Shown: positions 39,116 to 47,417, numbered from the stretch's first letter. The stretch: 64,000 nucleotides of DNA from an uncultured Flaviramulus sp. (GCA_947501105.1 CANMUP010000003.1:434001-498000), one strand, 5' to 3'. Made by a program: numbers and translations. The notes: generated from the letters alone by a model not told the origin.

Positions 39116-39814
39116 ATGAAAAAGAGACTCGGAATCATATCACTTTTTGTATTGCTTTTCATAGCCTTTATAGTCATTTGGAATTTTAGTTATCAGGTGG
39201 GGTTAGAGGAGGGTTATATTCCTATTGAAAACAAAGTGTCTCATACAAATATTCCATCAGAGAGCGGTGTTTTTGAACGCGCTGAATTTGCTTTAGAATA
39301 TGCTAATATGCCAATTGATGAGAATCATCAACGCACTTTAGATACATATTATAATAACAGAGCTTATTATGGCGCTCCACCTAGCATACCACACCCAATT
39401 AAAGATGAAAAAAGTTTAGGAGGTAATGCCTGTTTGCAATGCCATCAAAATGGAGGTTTTGTAAAACAATTTGATGCTTATGCACCAGTTACTCCGCATC
39501 CAGAAATGGTTAATTGTAGACAATGCCATGTCGCTCAAAATAGTAATACGCTTTTTAAGCCTTCAAATTTAGCAAAAGTACATGCGCCTAAAGTTGGTGT
39601 AAATAATGCGTTGATTGGAACACCACCAATGATTCCGCACCAAATACAAATGCGAGAAAATTGCTTGTCATGTCACGCTGGTCCTGCTGCACCTAAAGAA
39701 ATAAGGGTAACACATCCAGAGCGTATTAATTGCCGTCAATGCCATGTGCCAACTGATCGAGTGGTTTCAGAAATTACTCCTTTTACAAGAACTAATAGTA
39801 ATGAGAATGAATAG
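39116..39814 (+). CDS. napB: NapB-like nitrate reductase cytochrome c subunit with four CxxCH motifs
   Basis: N-terminal TM anchor; CLQCH, CRQCH, CLSCH, CRQCH; IPH...CLxCH...HPE..NCRQCHV pattern present twice. Confidence 0.85.
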   Translation: MKKRLGIISLFVLLFIAFIVIWNFSYQVGLEEGYIPIENKVSHTNIPSESGVFERAEFALEYANMPIDENHQRTLDTYYNNRAYYGAPPSIPHPIKDEKSLGGNACLQCHQNGGFVKQFDAYAPVTPHPEMVNCRQCHVAQNSNTLFKPSNLAKVHAPKVGVNNALIGTPPMIPHQIQMRENCLSCHAGPAAPKEIRVTHPERINCRQCHVPTDRVVSEITPFTRTNSNENE

Positions 39815-40442
39815 AAAAAAGGACATATATATATTAGCTTGTTTGTTTGCCGTTACATTTTATTCGTGTAAACATGGTGAAGGTGAATACCATAGTCTTC
39901 ATGATAAGATTGAAGCTGAAAGTAAAACTTATCATGATACAACGATGACTTCAGAAGCTTTTTTTAATGATATTAAAACTATCGAAATTACAGAGGGCGT
40001 ACATACTTTTTTAATACCTGAACGTAAAGGACAAATTAAATCTTACGCATGTATTGAATGTCATACCGAGTCTCTTGATAAATTAAAAAGCAAGGATATG
40101 AAAAAAGCGCATTGGGATATTAATTTGGTACATGCTGATAAGAATACCATGAATTGTGCTACTTGCCACAATGGTAATGATATGAATAATCTTAATACGC
40201 TTACAGGTAATACAGTAGATTTTAATTCGAGTTATAAATTATGTGCACAGTGTCATTCTTCGCAATTTGAAGATTGGAAAGGCGGTGCTCATGGAAAACG
40301 TATTGGAGGTTGGGTTCCACCAAGAGCGTCATTTACATGTGTTAATTGTCATAATCCACATAGTCCGAGTTTTGAGACTAGATGGCCATCACGATTTAAT
40401 ACAGAACAGATAGAAGAATCACACGAAGGATTAGCCCAATAA
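39801..40442 (+). CDS. tetraheme cytochrome c lipoprotein
   Basis: Lipobox AVTFYSC; four CxxCH (CIECH, CATCH, CAQCH, CVNCH); track start 39744 likely too early. Confidence 0.85.
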   Translation: MRMNRKKDIYILACLFAVTFYSCKHGEGEYHSLHDKIEAESKTYHDTTMTSEAFFNDIKTIEITEGVHTFLIPERKGQIKSYACIECHTESLDKLKSKDMKKAHWDINLVHADKNTMNCATCHNGNDMNNLNTLTGNTVDFNSSYKLCAQCHSSQFEDWKGGAHGKRIGGWVPPRASFTCVNCHNPHSPSFETRWPSRFNTEQIEESHEGLAQ

Positions 40443-40452
40443 AAATTAAGGT

Positions 40453-41574
40453 ATGAGCGATAATAAAAAATGGTATTCATTGGATTTGAATTTCAAAAAG
40501 AAAAAAGAAACGTCGGGATCTTGTGGATGTGGAAAGACATCTGGAGGTTGCGGAAGCCATAATAATGAGATGACTGATGATGCTTTTCTTGAAGCAGCAG
40601 TTAATGCCTCTATTGGAGATGAAGTGAGAAAAGATGGTTTTGATCAAGTTTTTGATGTTAAAATGGATAGACGTAGTGCTTTTAAAAAGTTAACCGCTAG
40701 TTTACTTATTGGAGCAGGAGCAGTAAGTACATCTTGTAGTGTTGTAACTGGTGATGATAGTAAAGAAAAAGCACAAATAGATTGGGAAGAGCAGTTTAAA
40801 GGCAACTATAAACTGATGAGTGATAAAGAAAAGAAAGGCACAGTTGAACGATTGATGCGATCTTATGAATTGAGAACTGGAAAAAATATTAGTATGACCT
40901 CTGAAAATGCAAAAGAGGATGTGCTTTTTGGTTATGCCTTTAATATTTCTAAATGTCAAGGGTATATGGATTGTGTTAATGCATGTATTGAAGAGAATAA
41001 CCAAGATAGAAACTCTCAAATGCAGTATATCCGTATTCACGAAATGAAAGATGGAAACGGTTTTAAGTTTGATGAAGCAGATGATAATTACTATCATGAA
41101 GTACCAGCAGAAGGTCATTTTTATATGGGTACACAGTGTTTTCATTGTGATAACCCTCCTTGTGTTGAAGTTTGCCCTGTGCAAGCCACTTGGAGAGAAG
41201 ATGATGGTCTTGTAGTTATAGATTATGATTGGTGTGTGGGTTGCCGTTATTGTATGGCCGCTTGCCCATATGATGGCAGACGATTTAACTGGAGTAAACC
41301 AGAAGTTCCTGAAGCTGAAATAAATAAAAATCAGCATTATTTAGGGAATAGAATGCGCAAAAAAGGCGTGATGGAAAAATGTACGTTTTGTGTACAGCGT
41401 TCTAGAAAAGGGCAAAACCCTGCATGTGTTGAAGCGTGTCCTACTGGTGCCAGAATATTTGGAAACCTGTTAGACCCTAATAGTACCATTCGTTGGGTAT
41501 TGGAAAACAAAAAAGTTTTTAGGCTTAAAGAAGATTTAGGAACAGAGCCTAAGTTCTGGTATTTTATGGATTAG
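40453..41574 (+). CDS. 4Fe-4S ferredoxin-type electron transfer subunit (NrfC/DmsB/TtrB-like)
   Basis: CFHCDNPPCVEVCP, CVGCRYCMAACPYDGR, CTFCVQRSRKGQNPACVEACPTGAR; RRSAFKKL Tat-like stretch and SCS lipobox-like Cys. Confidence 0.9.
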   Translation: MSDNKKWYSLDLNFKKKKETSGSCGCGKTSGGCGSHNNEMTDDAFLEAAVNASIGDEVRKDGFDQVFDVKMDRRSAFKKLTASLLIGAGAVSTSCSVVTGDDSKEKAQIDWEEQFKGNYKLMSDKEKKGTVERLMRSYELRTGKNISMTSENAKEDVLFGYAFNISKCQGYMDCVNACIEENNQDRNSQMQYIRIHEMKDGNGFKFDEADDNYYHEVPAEGHFYMGTQCFHCDNPPCVEVCPVQATWREDDGLVVIDYDWCVGCRYCMAACPYDGRRFNWSKPEVPEAEINKNQHYLGNRMRKKGVMEKCTFCVQRSRKGQNPACVEACPTGARIFGNLLDPNSTIRWVLENKKVFRLKEDLGTEPKFWYFMD

Positions 41575-41580
41575 ATGAAA

Positions 41581-41642
41581 ATGTTTATTTGTTTATCTGT
41601 TGAATCGTGTAATTGGAAGGTTTCGGTTAAACGAATAAACAT
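41581..41642. repeat. inverted repeat (15-bp arms) in the nap operon gap
   Basis: ATGTTTATTTGTTTA (41581-41595) and TAAACGAATAAACAT (41628-41642), one mismatch. Confidence 0.7.
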
Positions 41643-41712
41643 ATCAACGATTTAACAACTATTAGCTGATAAGATTGGTGATAGGAAGAAAAATAAGATA
41701 GCAGAAAGGATT

Positions 41713-41794
41713 GCGTTAGGGATTGCAGAGGAAAGCCCACAGCGAGGCACGAGCGAGGACTTGTAAAGGAAAGCCCGACCACTTGTGGTAACGC
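41713..41794. repeat. GC-richer structured intergenic element
   Basis: GCGTTA...TAACGC enclosing two AGGAAAGCCC copies, two AGCGAGG copies and the ACCAC-TT-GTGGT hairpin. Confidence 0.6.
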
Positions 41795-41834
41795 CAAAAA
41801 TATATATAAAACTAAGAGTTATAATAAAAGTTAT

Positions 41835-43058
41835 ATGCGACGATTAAAAGTTTTTAGAAGTTTAGTTATAGATAGCATTGACGCTACTACAAAAGGATCT
41901 CGTAAATATAATATTTGGATGGGGTTCTTAACGTTTATTATGCTTGTTGGTATGTATTGTTATTCTATACAATTAGACCAAGGTTTGAGTGTTACAGGAA
42001 TGAGTGATAGGGTGAGTTGGGGTTTGTATATTTCTAACTTCACCTTTTTGGTAGGTGTTGCTGCTGCTGCTGTAATGCTGGTTATGCCAACGTATGTACT
42101 TAAAGATATCGATTTTAAACAAGCGGTGCTTATTGGAGAAGGGTTGGCTGTGGCTGCGCTTATTATGTGCTTAGCTTTTGTGGTTGCAGATATGGGTGGA
42201 CCTTCGGTACTTTGGCATATGATACCTGGTATTGGCGTATTTAATTTTCCGAACTCTATGTTGACTTGGGATGTCATTGTTTTAAACGGCTATTTGTTTT
42301 TAAACATAAGTATCCCTTTTTATATATTGTTTAGACGTTACCAGGGGAAAGTACCAAATCCAAAAATTTATATTCCTGGAGCTGTTTTATCTGTATTATG
42401 GGCGGTAGCCATTCACTTAGTTACAGCGTTTTTATACCAAGGTTTACAGGCGCGTCCTTTTTGGAACAACGCCTTGTTGGGGCCTCGTTTTTTAGCATCG
42501 GCTTTTGCTGCGGGTCCTGCATTAATTATTTTGGTTTTAGCAATTATTCGATCTTTTACAGATTTTAAGATTAAAAATAAAACCATTAATAAAATTGCTC
42601 TAATAGTTACTGTTGCGGCTCAAATTAATATTATCATGCTAATATCAGAATTATTTAAAGAGTTTTACGCACCAACACACCATAGCGAAAGTGCTTACTA
42701 TTTGTTTTTTGGACTTGATGGAAAAACGGCACTTTTACCATGGATTTGGACTGCTATTTCAATGAATGTTATTGCAACAATAATTTTAACTTTTAAGAAA
42801 TTAAGAGAAAACCTTAGTGTTTTATATTTCTGTTGTTTTTTACTTTTTGTGGCTATTTGGATTGAAAAAGGTTTCGGACTTATTGTCCCAGGGTTTATAC
42901 CTGGACCTTATGGTAAAATAGTAGAATATTTGCCAACTAAAATAGAAGTAGGTGTTACCATAGGTATTTGGGCAATGGGTGCTTTTATATTTACAATATT
43001 AGCAAAAACTGCTATTGGTATCGAATTAGGTAAAATTAGATATAAGAAGAAGTCTTAA
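41835..43058 (+). CDS. NrfD/PsrC-family polytopic membrane subunit
   Basis: 407 aa polytopic protein following the NrfC-like gene; SWGLYISNFTFLVGVAAAAVM, KGFGLIVPGFIPGPYGKIVEYLPTKIEVGVTIGIWAMGAF. Confidence 0.92.
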   Translation: MRRLKVFRSLVIDSIDATTKGSRKYNIWMGFLTFIMLVGMYCYSIQLDQGLSVTGMSDRVSWGLYISNFTFLVGVAAAAVMLVMPTYVLKDIDFKQAVLIGEGLAVAALIMCLAFVVADMGGPSVLWHMIPGIGVFNFPNSMLTWDVIVLNGYLFLNISIPFYILFRRYQGKVPNPKIYIPGAVLSVLWAVAIHLVTAFLYQGLQARPFWNNALLGPRFLASAFAAGPALIILVLAIIRSFTDFKIKNKTINKIALIVTVAAQINIIMLISELFKEFYAPTHHSESAYYLFFGLDGKTALLPWIWTAISMNVIATIILTFKKLRENLSVLYFCCFLLFVAIWIEKGFGLIVPGFIPGPYGKIVEYLPTKIEVGVTIGIWAMGAFIFTILAKTAIGIELGKIRYKKKS

Positions 43059-43190
43059 TTGTTTGAGTCAATATTTTTTTATATGATAAAAATCTGTATG
43101 ATAGATGTTTACGTGTAATAATTTGATCTTTATGTTTAATATTTAAATTCTTAAAAACTTACTTTCTGCGAGAATGATATTATGTGAATT

Positions 43191-43210
43191 TATATGAGAT
43201 TTGTCATATA
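43191..43210. promoter_or_regulatory. FNR/CRP-like perfect palindrome upstream of the porin gene
   Basis: TATATGA-GATTTG-TCATATA; TATATTTG (TAnnTTTG) at 43230-43237 downstream. Confidence 0.55.
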
Positions 43211-43303
43211 CTAAATAATTTATTGCCTATATATTTGTAGACGATAAGCGATAAGTTTATTAAAATAATTTATTAGTAAAACAGATTTTTAAAGAGTTAA
43301 AAA

Positions 43304-44566
43304 ATGAAAAAGCAATACGTAATAATTTGCATTTTGATGGCGACAATTCAATTTGCACAAGCACAATTTACATTAGATGGTGAGTTTAGGCCACGTACTG
43401 AATACAGACATGGTTATGGGAGTATTATTCCAGATGCCACAGATGCTGGATTTGGTATTTCTACCAGGATTAGATTAAATGCAGGTTATCAAGTAGATGC
43501 TTATAAATTTTATGTGAGTTTTCAAGATGTGATGGTTTGGGGAGAAAACAGACAAATTTTGCCTAACGATCAAAACAATTCGTTTGCTGTATTTCAGGCT
43601 TGGGCAGAAATTAATTTAGGTGAAGGGTTTTCAACAAAATTAGGACGTCAAGTGCTATCTTATGATGACCAAAGAATTATGGGCGGTTTAGATTGGGCAC
43701 AGCAAGGGCGTAACCATGATGCCGCTTTAATTAAATATAAAAAAGGAAAATTTATAGCTGATTTTGGATTGGCTTTTAATCAAGACTATTCAAATCCTGC
43801 TGGTTTTGTTTCAACGGGAACTGGCTACAATACTTCTGGTTTCTTTTCGTATAAAACCATGCAATATTTATACTTAAAGCAAGCTTGGAATAACTTTACA
43901 GGAAGCTTACTATTGCTGAATAATGGGTTTCAGAAATTTGATACCAATAATAATCCAGATGGAGTAAACGGCATTCAAACTCTAGGAACACATTTAAATT
44001 ATAAAAAAAATAAATTAGGAATTGCAACCAATGCTTTTTTACAGTTAGGCGATAATATAGATGGCGCTTATCTTTTAGGATTAGACTTAACTTATAAAGC
44101 TTCTGATAAAGTAAGTCTTGGTGCTGGTTTAGAAATTATAAGTGGAAATGATGCTACGACACCAGATACTGAAGCGTTTTTCCCATTATATGGTACAAAT
44201 CATAAATTCAACGGGTTTATGGATTATTTCTTCGTAGGTAATCATGCAAATTCTATTGGGTTATTTGATGTGCATGTGAGTGCAAACTTTAAATTAAGTG
44301 ACACCTCTAGTTTATTGGTTAAAGTTTTAAACTTTAGTGGCGAACAAGATTTACCGAGTGGTGAAAAATCTTTAGGAACAGAGTTGGATTTAGTGTTTTC
44401 TAAAGCTTTTAAAGGCTATGCTTTAAAACTCGGGTATTCTCACATGTTTGCTAGTGATGGTATGTACGAATTAAAAGGTGTAACAGAAAATGCAGCATCC
44501 GATATGCAAAACTGGGGTTGGGCTATGTTAGTTCTTAAACCTAAGTTTTTAAATGGCAATGATTAA
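43304..44566 (+). CDS. alginate-export-family-like outer membrane porin
   Basis: Signal peptide; beta-barrel pattern; FTLDGEFRPRTEYRHGYG, LGRQVLSYDDQRIMGGLDWAQQGRNHDA. Confidence 0.8.
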   Translation: MKKQYVIICILMATIQFAQAQFTLDGEFRPRTEYRHGYGSIIPDATDAGFGISTRIRLNAGYQVDAYKFYVSFQDVMVWGENRQILPNDQNNSFAVFQAWAEINLGEGFSTKLGRQVLSYDDQRIMGGLDWAQQGRNHDAALIKYKKGKFIADFGLAFNQDYSNPAGFVSTGTGYNTSGFFSYKTMQYLYLKQAWNNFTGSLLLLNNGFQKFDTNNNPDGVNGIQTLGTHLNYKKNKLGIATNAFLQLGDNIDGAYLLGLDLTYKASDKVSLGAGLEIISGNDATTPDTEAFFPLYGTNHKFNGFMDYFFVGNHANSIGLFDVHVSANFKLSDTSSLLVKVLNFSGEQDLPSGEKSLGTELDLVFSKAFKGYALKLGYSHMFASDGMYELKGVTENAASDMQNWGWAMLVLKPKFLNGND

Positions 44567-44593
44567 ATTATTATAAATTCAATATTTTTAAAA

Positions 44594-44617
44594 ACCCTCT
44601 TTTATGAGGGTTTTTTT
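44594..44617 (+). terminator. intrinsic terminator
   Basis: ACCCTC-ttttat-GAGGGT followed by a T tract. Confidence 0.85.
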
Positions 44618-44716
44618 ACTTCATAGTGTTATGGTTAAGCTCGCATAAGCCCGTTTATTACTTGACCTAATAAAATTTGAGATGCTTTTTTTACATTTAA
44701 GCAGTAAACAAATTAT

Positions 44717-46252
44717 ATGCTTAAAAAAATTTTTGGAAGCGCCGTTTTTGGTGTTGAAGCTACAACTATCACAGTTGAAGTTAATGTAGATTCTGGTATA
44801 GGATATCATTTGGTAGGATTGCCAGATAATGCGATTAAAGAAAGTAATTACCGCATCGCGGCAGCGTTGCAAAATAATGGTTATAAAATCCCAGGAAAAA
44901 AGATTACCATTAATATGGCCCCTGCCGATTTGCGAAAGGAGGGAAGTGCATATGATTTAACCTTAGCTATAGGTATTCTTGCGGCATCAAAACAGATAGA
45001 AGCCGATGATTTGGAACGCTATTTAATAATGGGAGAACTTTCTCTTGACGGGAGTTTGCAACCCATAAAAGGTGCATTGCCCATTGCGGTAAAAGCTAGA
45101 GAAGAAGGCTATATAGGGTTTATTTTGCCAAAGCAAAATGCTAAAGAAGCAGCTATTGTTGATAATCTAAAAGTTTACGGAATAGATAATATAAAAGAAG
45201 TTATCAATTACTTTGATAAAGGAGATGCCTTAGAGCAAACCATAATAGACACACGAAAAGAGTTTGAAAGAAACTTAGATTTTCCAGAGTTTGATTTTTC
45301 AGATGTAAAAGGGCAAGAAAGTATAAAACGCTGTATGGAAATTGCTGCAGCTGGCGGACATAATATTATTTTAATTGGGCCACCAGGAGCAGGAAAAACC
45401 ATGTTAGCAAAACGTTTGCCCAGTATTTTACCTCCTATGACGCTGTATGAAGCCTTAGAAACCACTAAAATACACTCTGTGGTTGGTCGTGTAAAAGATA
45501 CAGGGTTGATGGCTCAGCGTCCATTTAGGAGCCCACATCATACAATCTCTAACGTTGCTTTAGTTGGCGGGGGTAGTTTTCCACAACCTGGAGAGATTTC
45601 TTTATCGCATAATGGTGTTTTGTTTTTAGATGAATTACCAGAATTTAAGCGAGATGTTCTAGAAGTATTGCGTCAACCACTAGAAGATAGAGAGGTTACT
45701 ATTTCGCGAGCAAAATTTACGGTAACCTATCCATCGTCGTTTATGTTGGTGGCGAGTATGAATCCAAGTCCTGGTGGGTATTTTAATGATCCTGATGCGC
45801 CAGTAACTTCAAGTCCATCAGAGATGCAACGGTATTTAAGTAAGATTTCTGGTCCGTTGTTAGATAGAATAGATATTCATATTGAAGTGACACCTGTACC
45901 TTTTGATAAACTATCGGATGATAGAAAAGGAGAAACTTCAGTTGATATTAGAAAGCGCGTGACTAAGGCTAGAGAATTACAAACAGTTCGTTTTAATGAT
46001 TCTGATAGTGTGCATTATAATGCGCAAATGAATACGAAGCAAATACGGAAGTATTGTGTTTTAGATGACGCTTCAAAAACACTTTTAAAAACTGCTATGG
46101 AGCGATTGAATTTATCCGCTCGTGCGTATGATAGGATTTTAAAAGTATCGAGAACCATTGCTGATCTAGAGCATGCCGAAACTGTAAATGGCTCACATAT
46201 TAGTGAAGCTATTCAATATAGGAGCTTGGATCGTGAGGGCTGGTTGGGGTAA
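44717..46252 (+). CDS. YifB family Mg chelatase-like AAA ATPase
   Basis: GIGYHLVGLPDNAIKES, LIGPPGAGKTMLAKRLP, RPFRSPHHTISNVALVGGG, MNPSPGGYF. Confidence 0.97.
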   Translation: MLKKIFGSAVFGVEATTITVEVNVDSGIGYHLVGLPDNAIKESNYRIAAALQNNGYKIPGKKITINMAPADLRKEGSAYDLTLAIGILAASKQIEADDLERYLIMGELSLDGSLQPIKGALPIAVKAREEGYIGFILPKQNAKEAAIVDNLKVYGIDNIKEVINYFDKGDALEQTIIDTRKEFERNLDFPEFDFSDVKGQESIKRCMEIAAAGGHNIILIGPPGAGKTMLAKRLPSILPPMTLYEALETTKIHSVVGRVKDTGLMAQRPFRSPHHTISNVALVGGGSFPQPGEISLSHNGVLFLDELPEFKRDVLEVLRQPLEDREVTISRAKFTVTYPSSFMLVASMNPSPGGYFNDPDAPVTSSPSEMQRYLSKISGPLLDRIDIHIEVTPVPFDKLSDDRKGETSVDIRKRVTKARELQTVRFNDSDSVHYNAQMNTKQIRKYCVLDDASKTLLKTAMERLNLSARAYDRILKVSRTIADLEHAETVNGSHISEAIQYRSLDREGWLG

Positions 46253-46257
46253 ATATG

Positions 46258-46292
46258 CAATTACTACTAGTTGTAAACTAGTGGTAGCAGGG
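46258..46292. repeat. REP-like palindrome, copy A
   Basis: CAATTACTACTAGTTGTAAACTAGTGGTAGCAGGG; 28/35 identical to 47276-47310. Confidence 0.65.
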
Positions 46293-46327
46293 TGACAAAG
46301 CTTTTAACATGCTCGTTTCATAATTAT

Positions 46328-47035
46328 TTAATTTAATGCTTTATTTATTGCTTTTTCTGCTAACTTCTCCATAACTAAATACCCAGCTTTATTTGGATGA
46401 ACAAGGTCGTTCGCAGTTGTATAATCTGGTACTTTCAATCCTCCTTTATCGTCTACCATTGCCGAATAATAATCTAAATAAATAAAATTGTTTTTTTCGG
46501 CATAAGTCTTAAGTGCTTTATTGATTTTAATGATTTTTATAGCTGGATCTAACCCTGGTTTCCAAGGATAGTCAATAGCAGGTAAAACGGAAGAAATTAT
46601 GACTCTAATACCGTTGGCATTTGCTATTTCTGCCATAGATTTAATATTACCTATAATGGTTTCTAAAGATGTATAACCCGTATTGCCTGCAATATCATTG
46701 GTGCCAGCTAAAATAACTATAACTTTTGGGTTTAAATCAATAACGTCTGGTCTAAAACGTAATAGCATTTGTGGTGTAGTTTGTCCGCCAATACCTCTAT
46801 TAATATAGTCCCTATTTTTAAAGAATTCTGGACGCATCATAATCCAACCTTCTGTAATTGAATTTCCCATAAAAACAACACGATTTTCAGCTTTGGTGTG
46901 TAATTTAAGCTCTAAATTCGCTTTATCATAGCGACTTGTATTTGCAAATTCATTCCAGTTTTGAGAATATGTTTTTTCTGTAGACATAAATAATAGAAAT
47001 AAAAACAGTGTGAAAATATAGCGTTTTAAATACAT
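46328..47035 (-). CDS. SGNH/GDSL hydrolase, secreted
   Basis: VVFMGNSITEGW, NRGIGGQTTPQMLLRF, VIVILAGTNDIAG, DLVHPNKAGYLVM. Confidence 0.95.
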   Translation of the reverse strand: MYLKRYIFTLFLFLLFMSTEKTYSQNWNEFANTSRYDKANLELKLHTKAENRVVFMGNSITEGWIMMRPEFFKNRDYINRGIGGQTTPQMLLRFRPDVIDLNPKVIVILAGTNDIAGNTGYTSLETIIGNIKSMAEIANANGIRVIISSVLPAIDYPWKPGLDPAIKIIKINKALKTYAEKNNFIYLDYYSAMVDDKGGLKVPDYTTANDLVHPNKAGYLVMEKLAEKAINKALN

Positions 47036-47118
47036 AGGATGTTTTTTAATTAAATTCAGGTTAAATTTAACGATTTAAAAATTACAAATATTTTTGAATC
47101 AAGCAAATTGCTTTGGCG

Positions 47119-47135
47119 GACAACTTGTAGTTGTC
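47119..47135. repeat. perfect intergenic palindrome
   Basis: GACAACT-TGT-AGTTGTC. Confidence 0.6.
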
Positions 47136-47275
47136 GATAAACAACATATTGTTTGTAATTAAAACTTTAAAACTATTGCTGGTTTGTAAGTAGAAATATA
47201 GTTAGTGGCTTGTATATTAGTAACCGATTCAATATAGAAGCTTGGATTACGAAGGTTGATTGGAGTGAGATAGAC

Positions 47276-47310
47276 CAATTGCCACGAGTTATAAACTAGC
47301 GGAAGCTGGG
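47276..47310. repeat. REP-like palindrome, copy B
   Basis: CAATTGCCACGAGTTATAAACTAGCGGAAGCTGGG. Confidence 0.65.
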
Positions 47311-47417
47311 GTTTGTGATTAAATATAAAATTTAGTTCAATAAAATGTTTATAACTTCTTAATACTCGGCTTATAGGTAGATTAACAAAAATGTAATTTT
47401 GAGTAAAATCAATTCTG

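Noticed and set aside
39744-39800. Upstream part of the tetraheme lipoprotein ORF overlapping napB
   Set aside because: The lipoprotein signal begins at MRMNRKKD (39801/39807); upstream residues do not look like a signal peptide.
40702-41337. Long minus-strand ORF (211 aa) opposite the NrfC-like gene
   Set aside because: Low-complexity hydrophobic translation antisense to a confidently recognised Fe-S protein; shadow ORF.
41575-41834. Possible CRISPR array or small degenerate gene between the NrfC- and NrfD-like genes
   Set aside because: Repeats are few, unequal and palindromic with no regular spacers; no credible ORF. Treated as a structured/repeat element.
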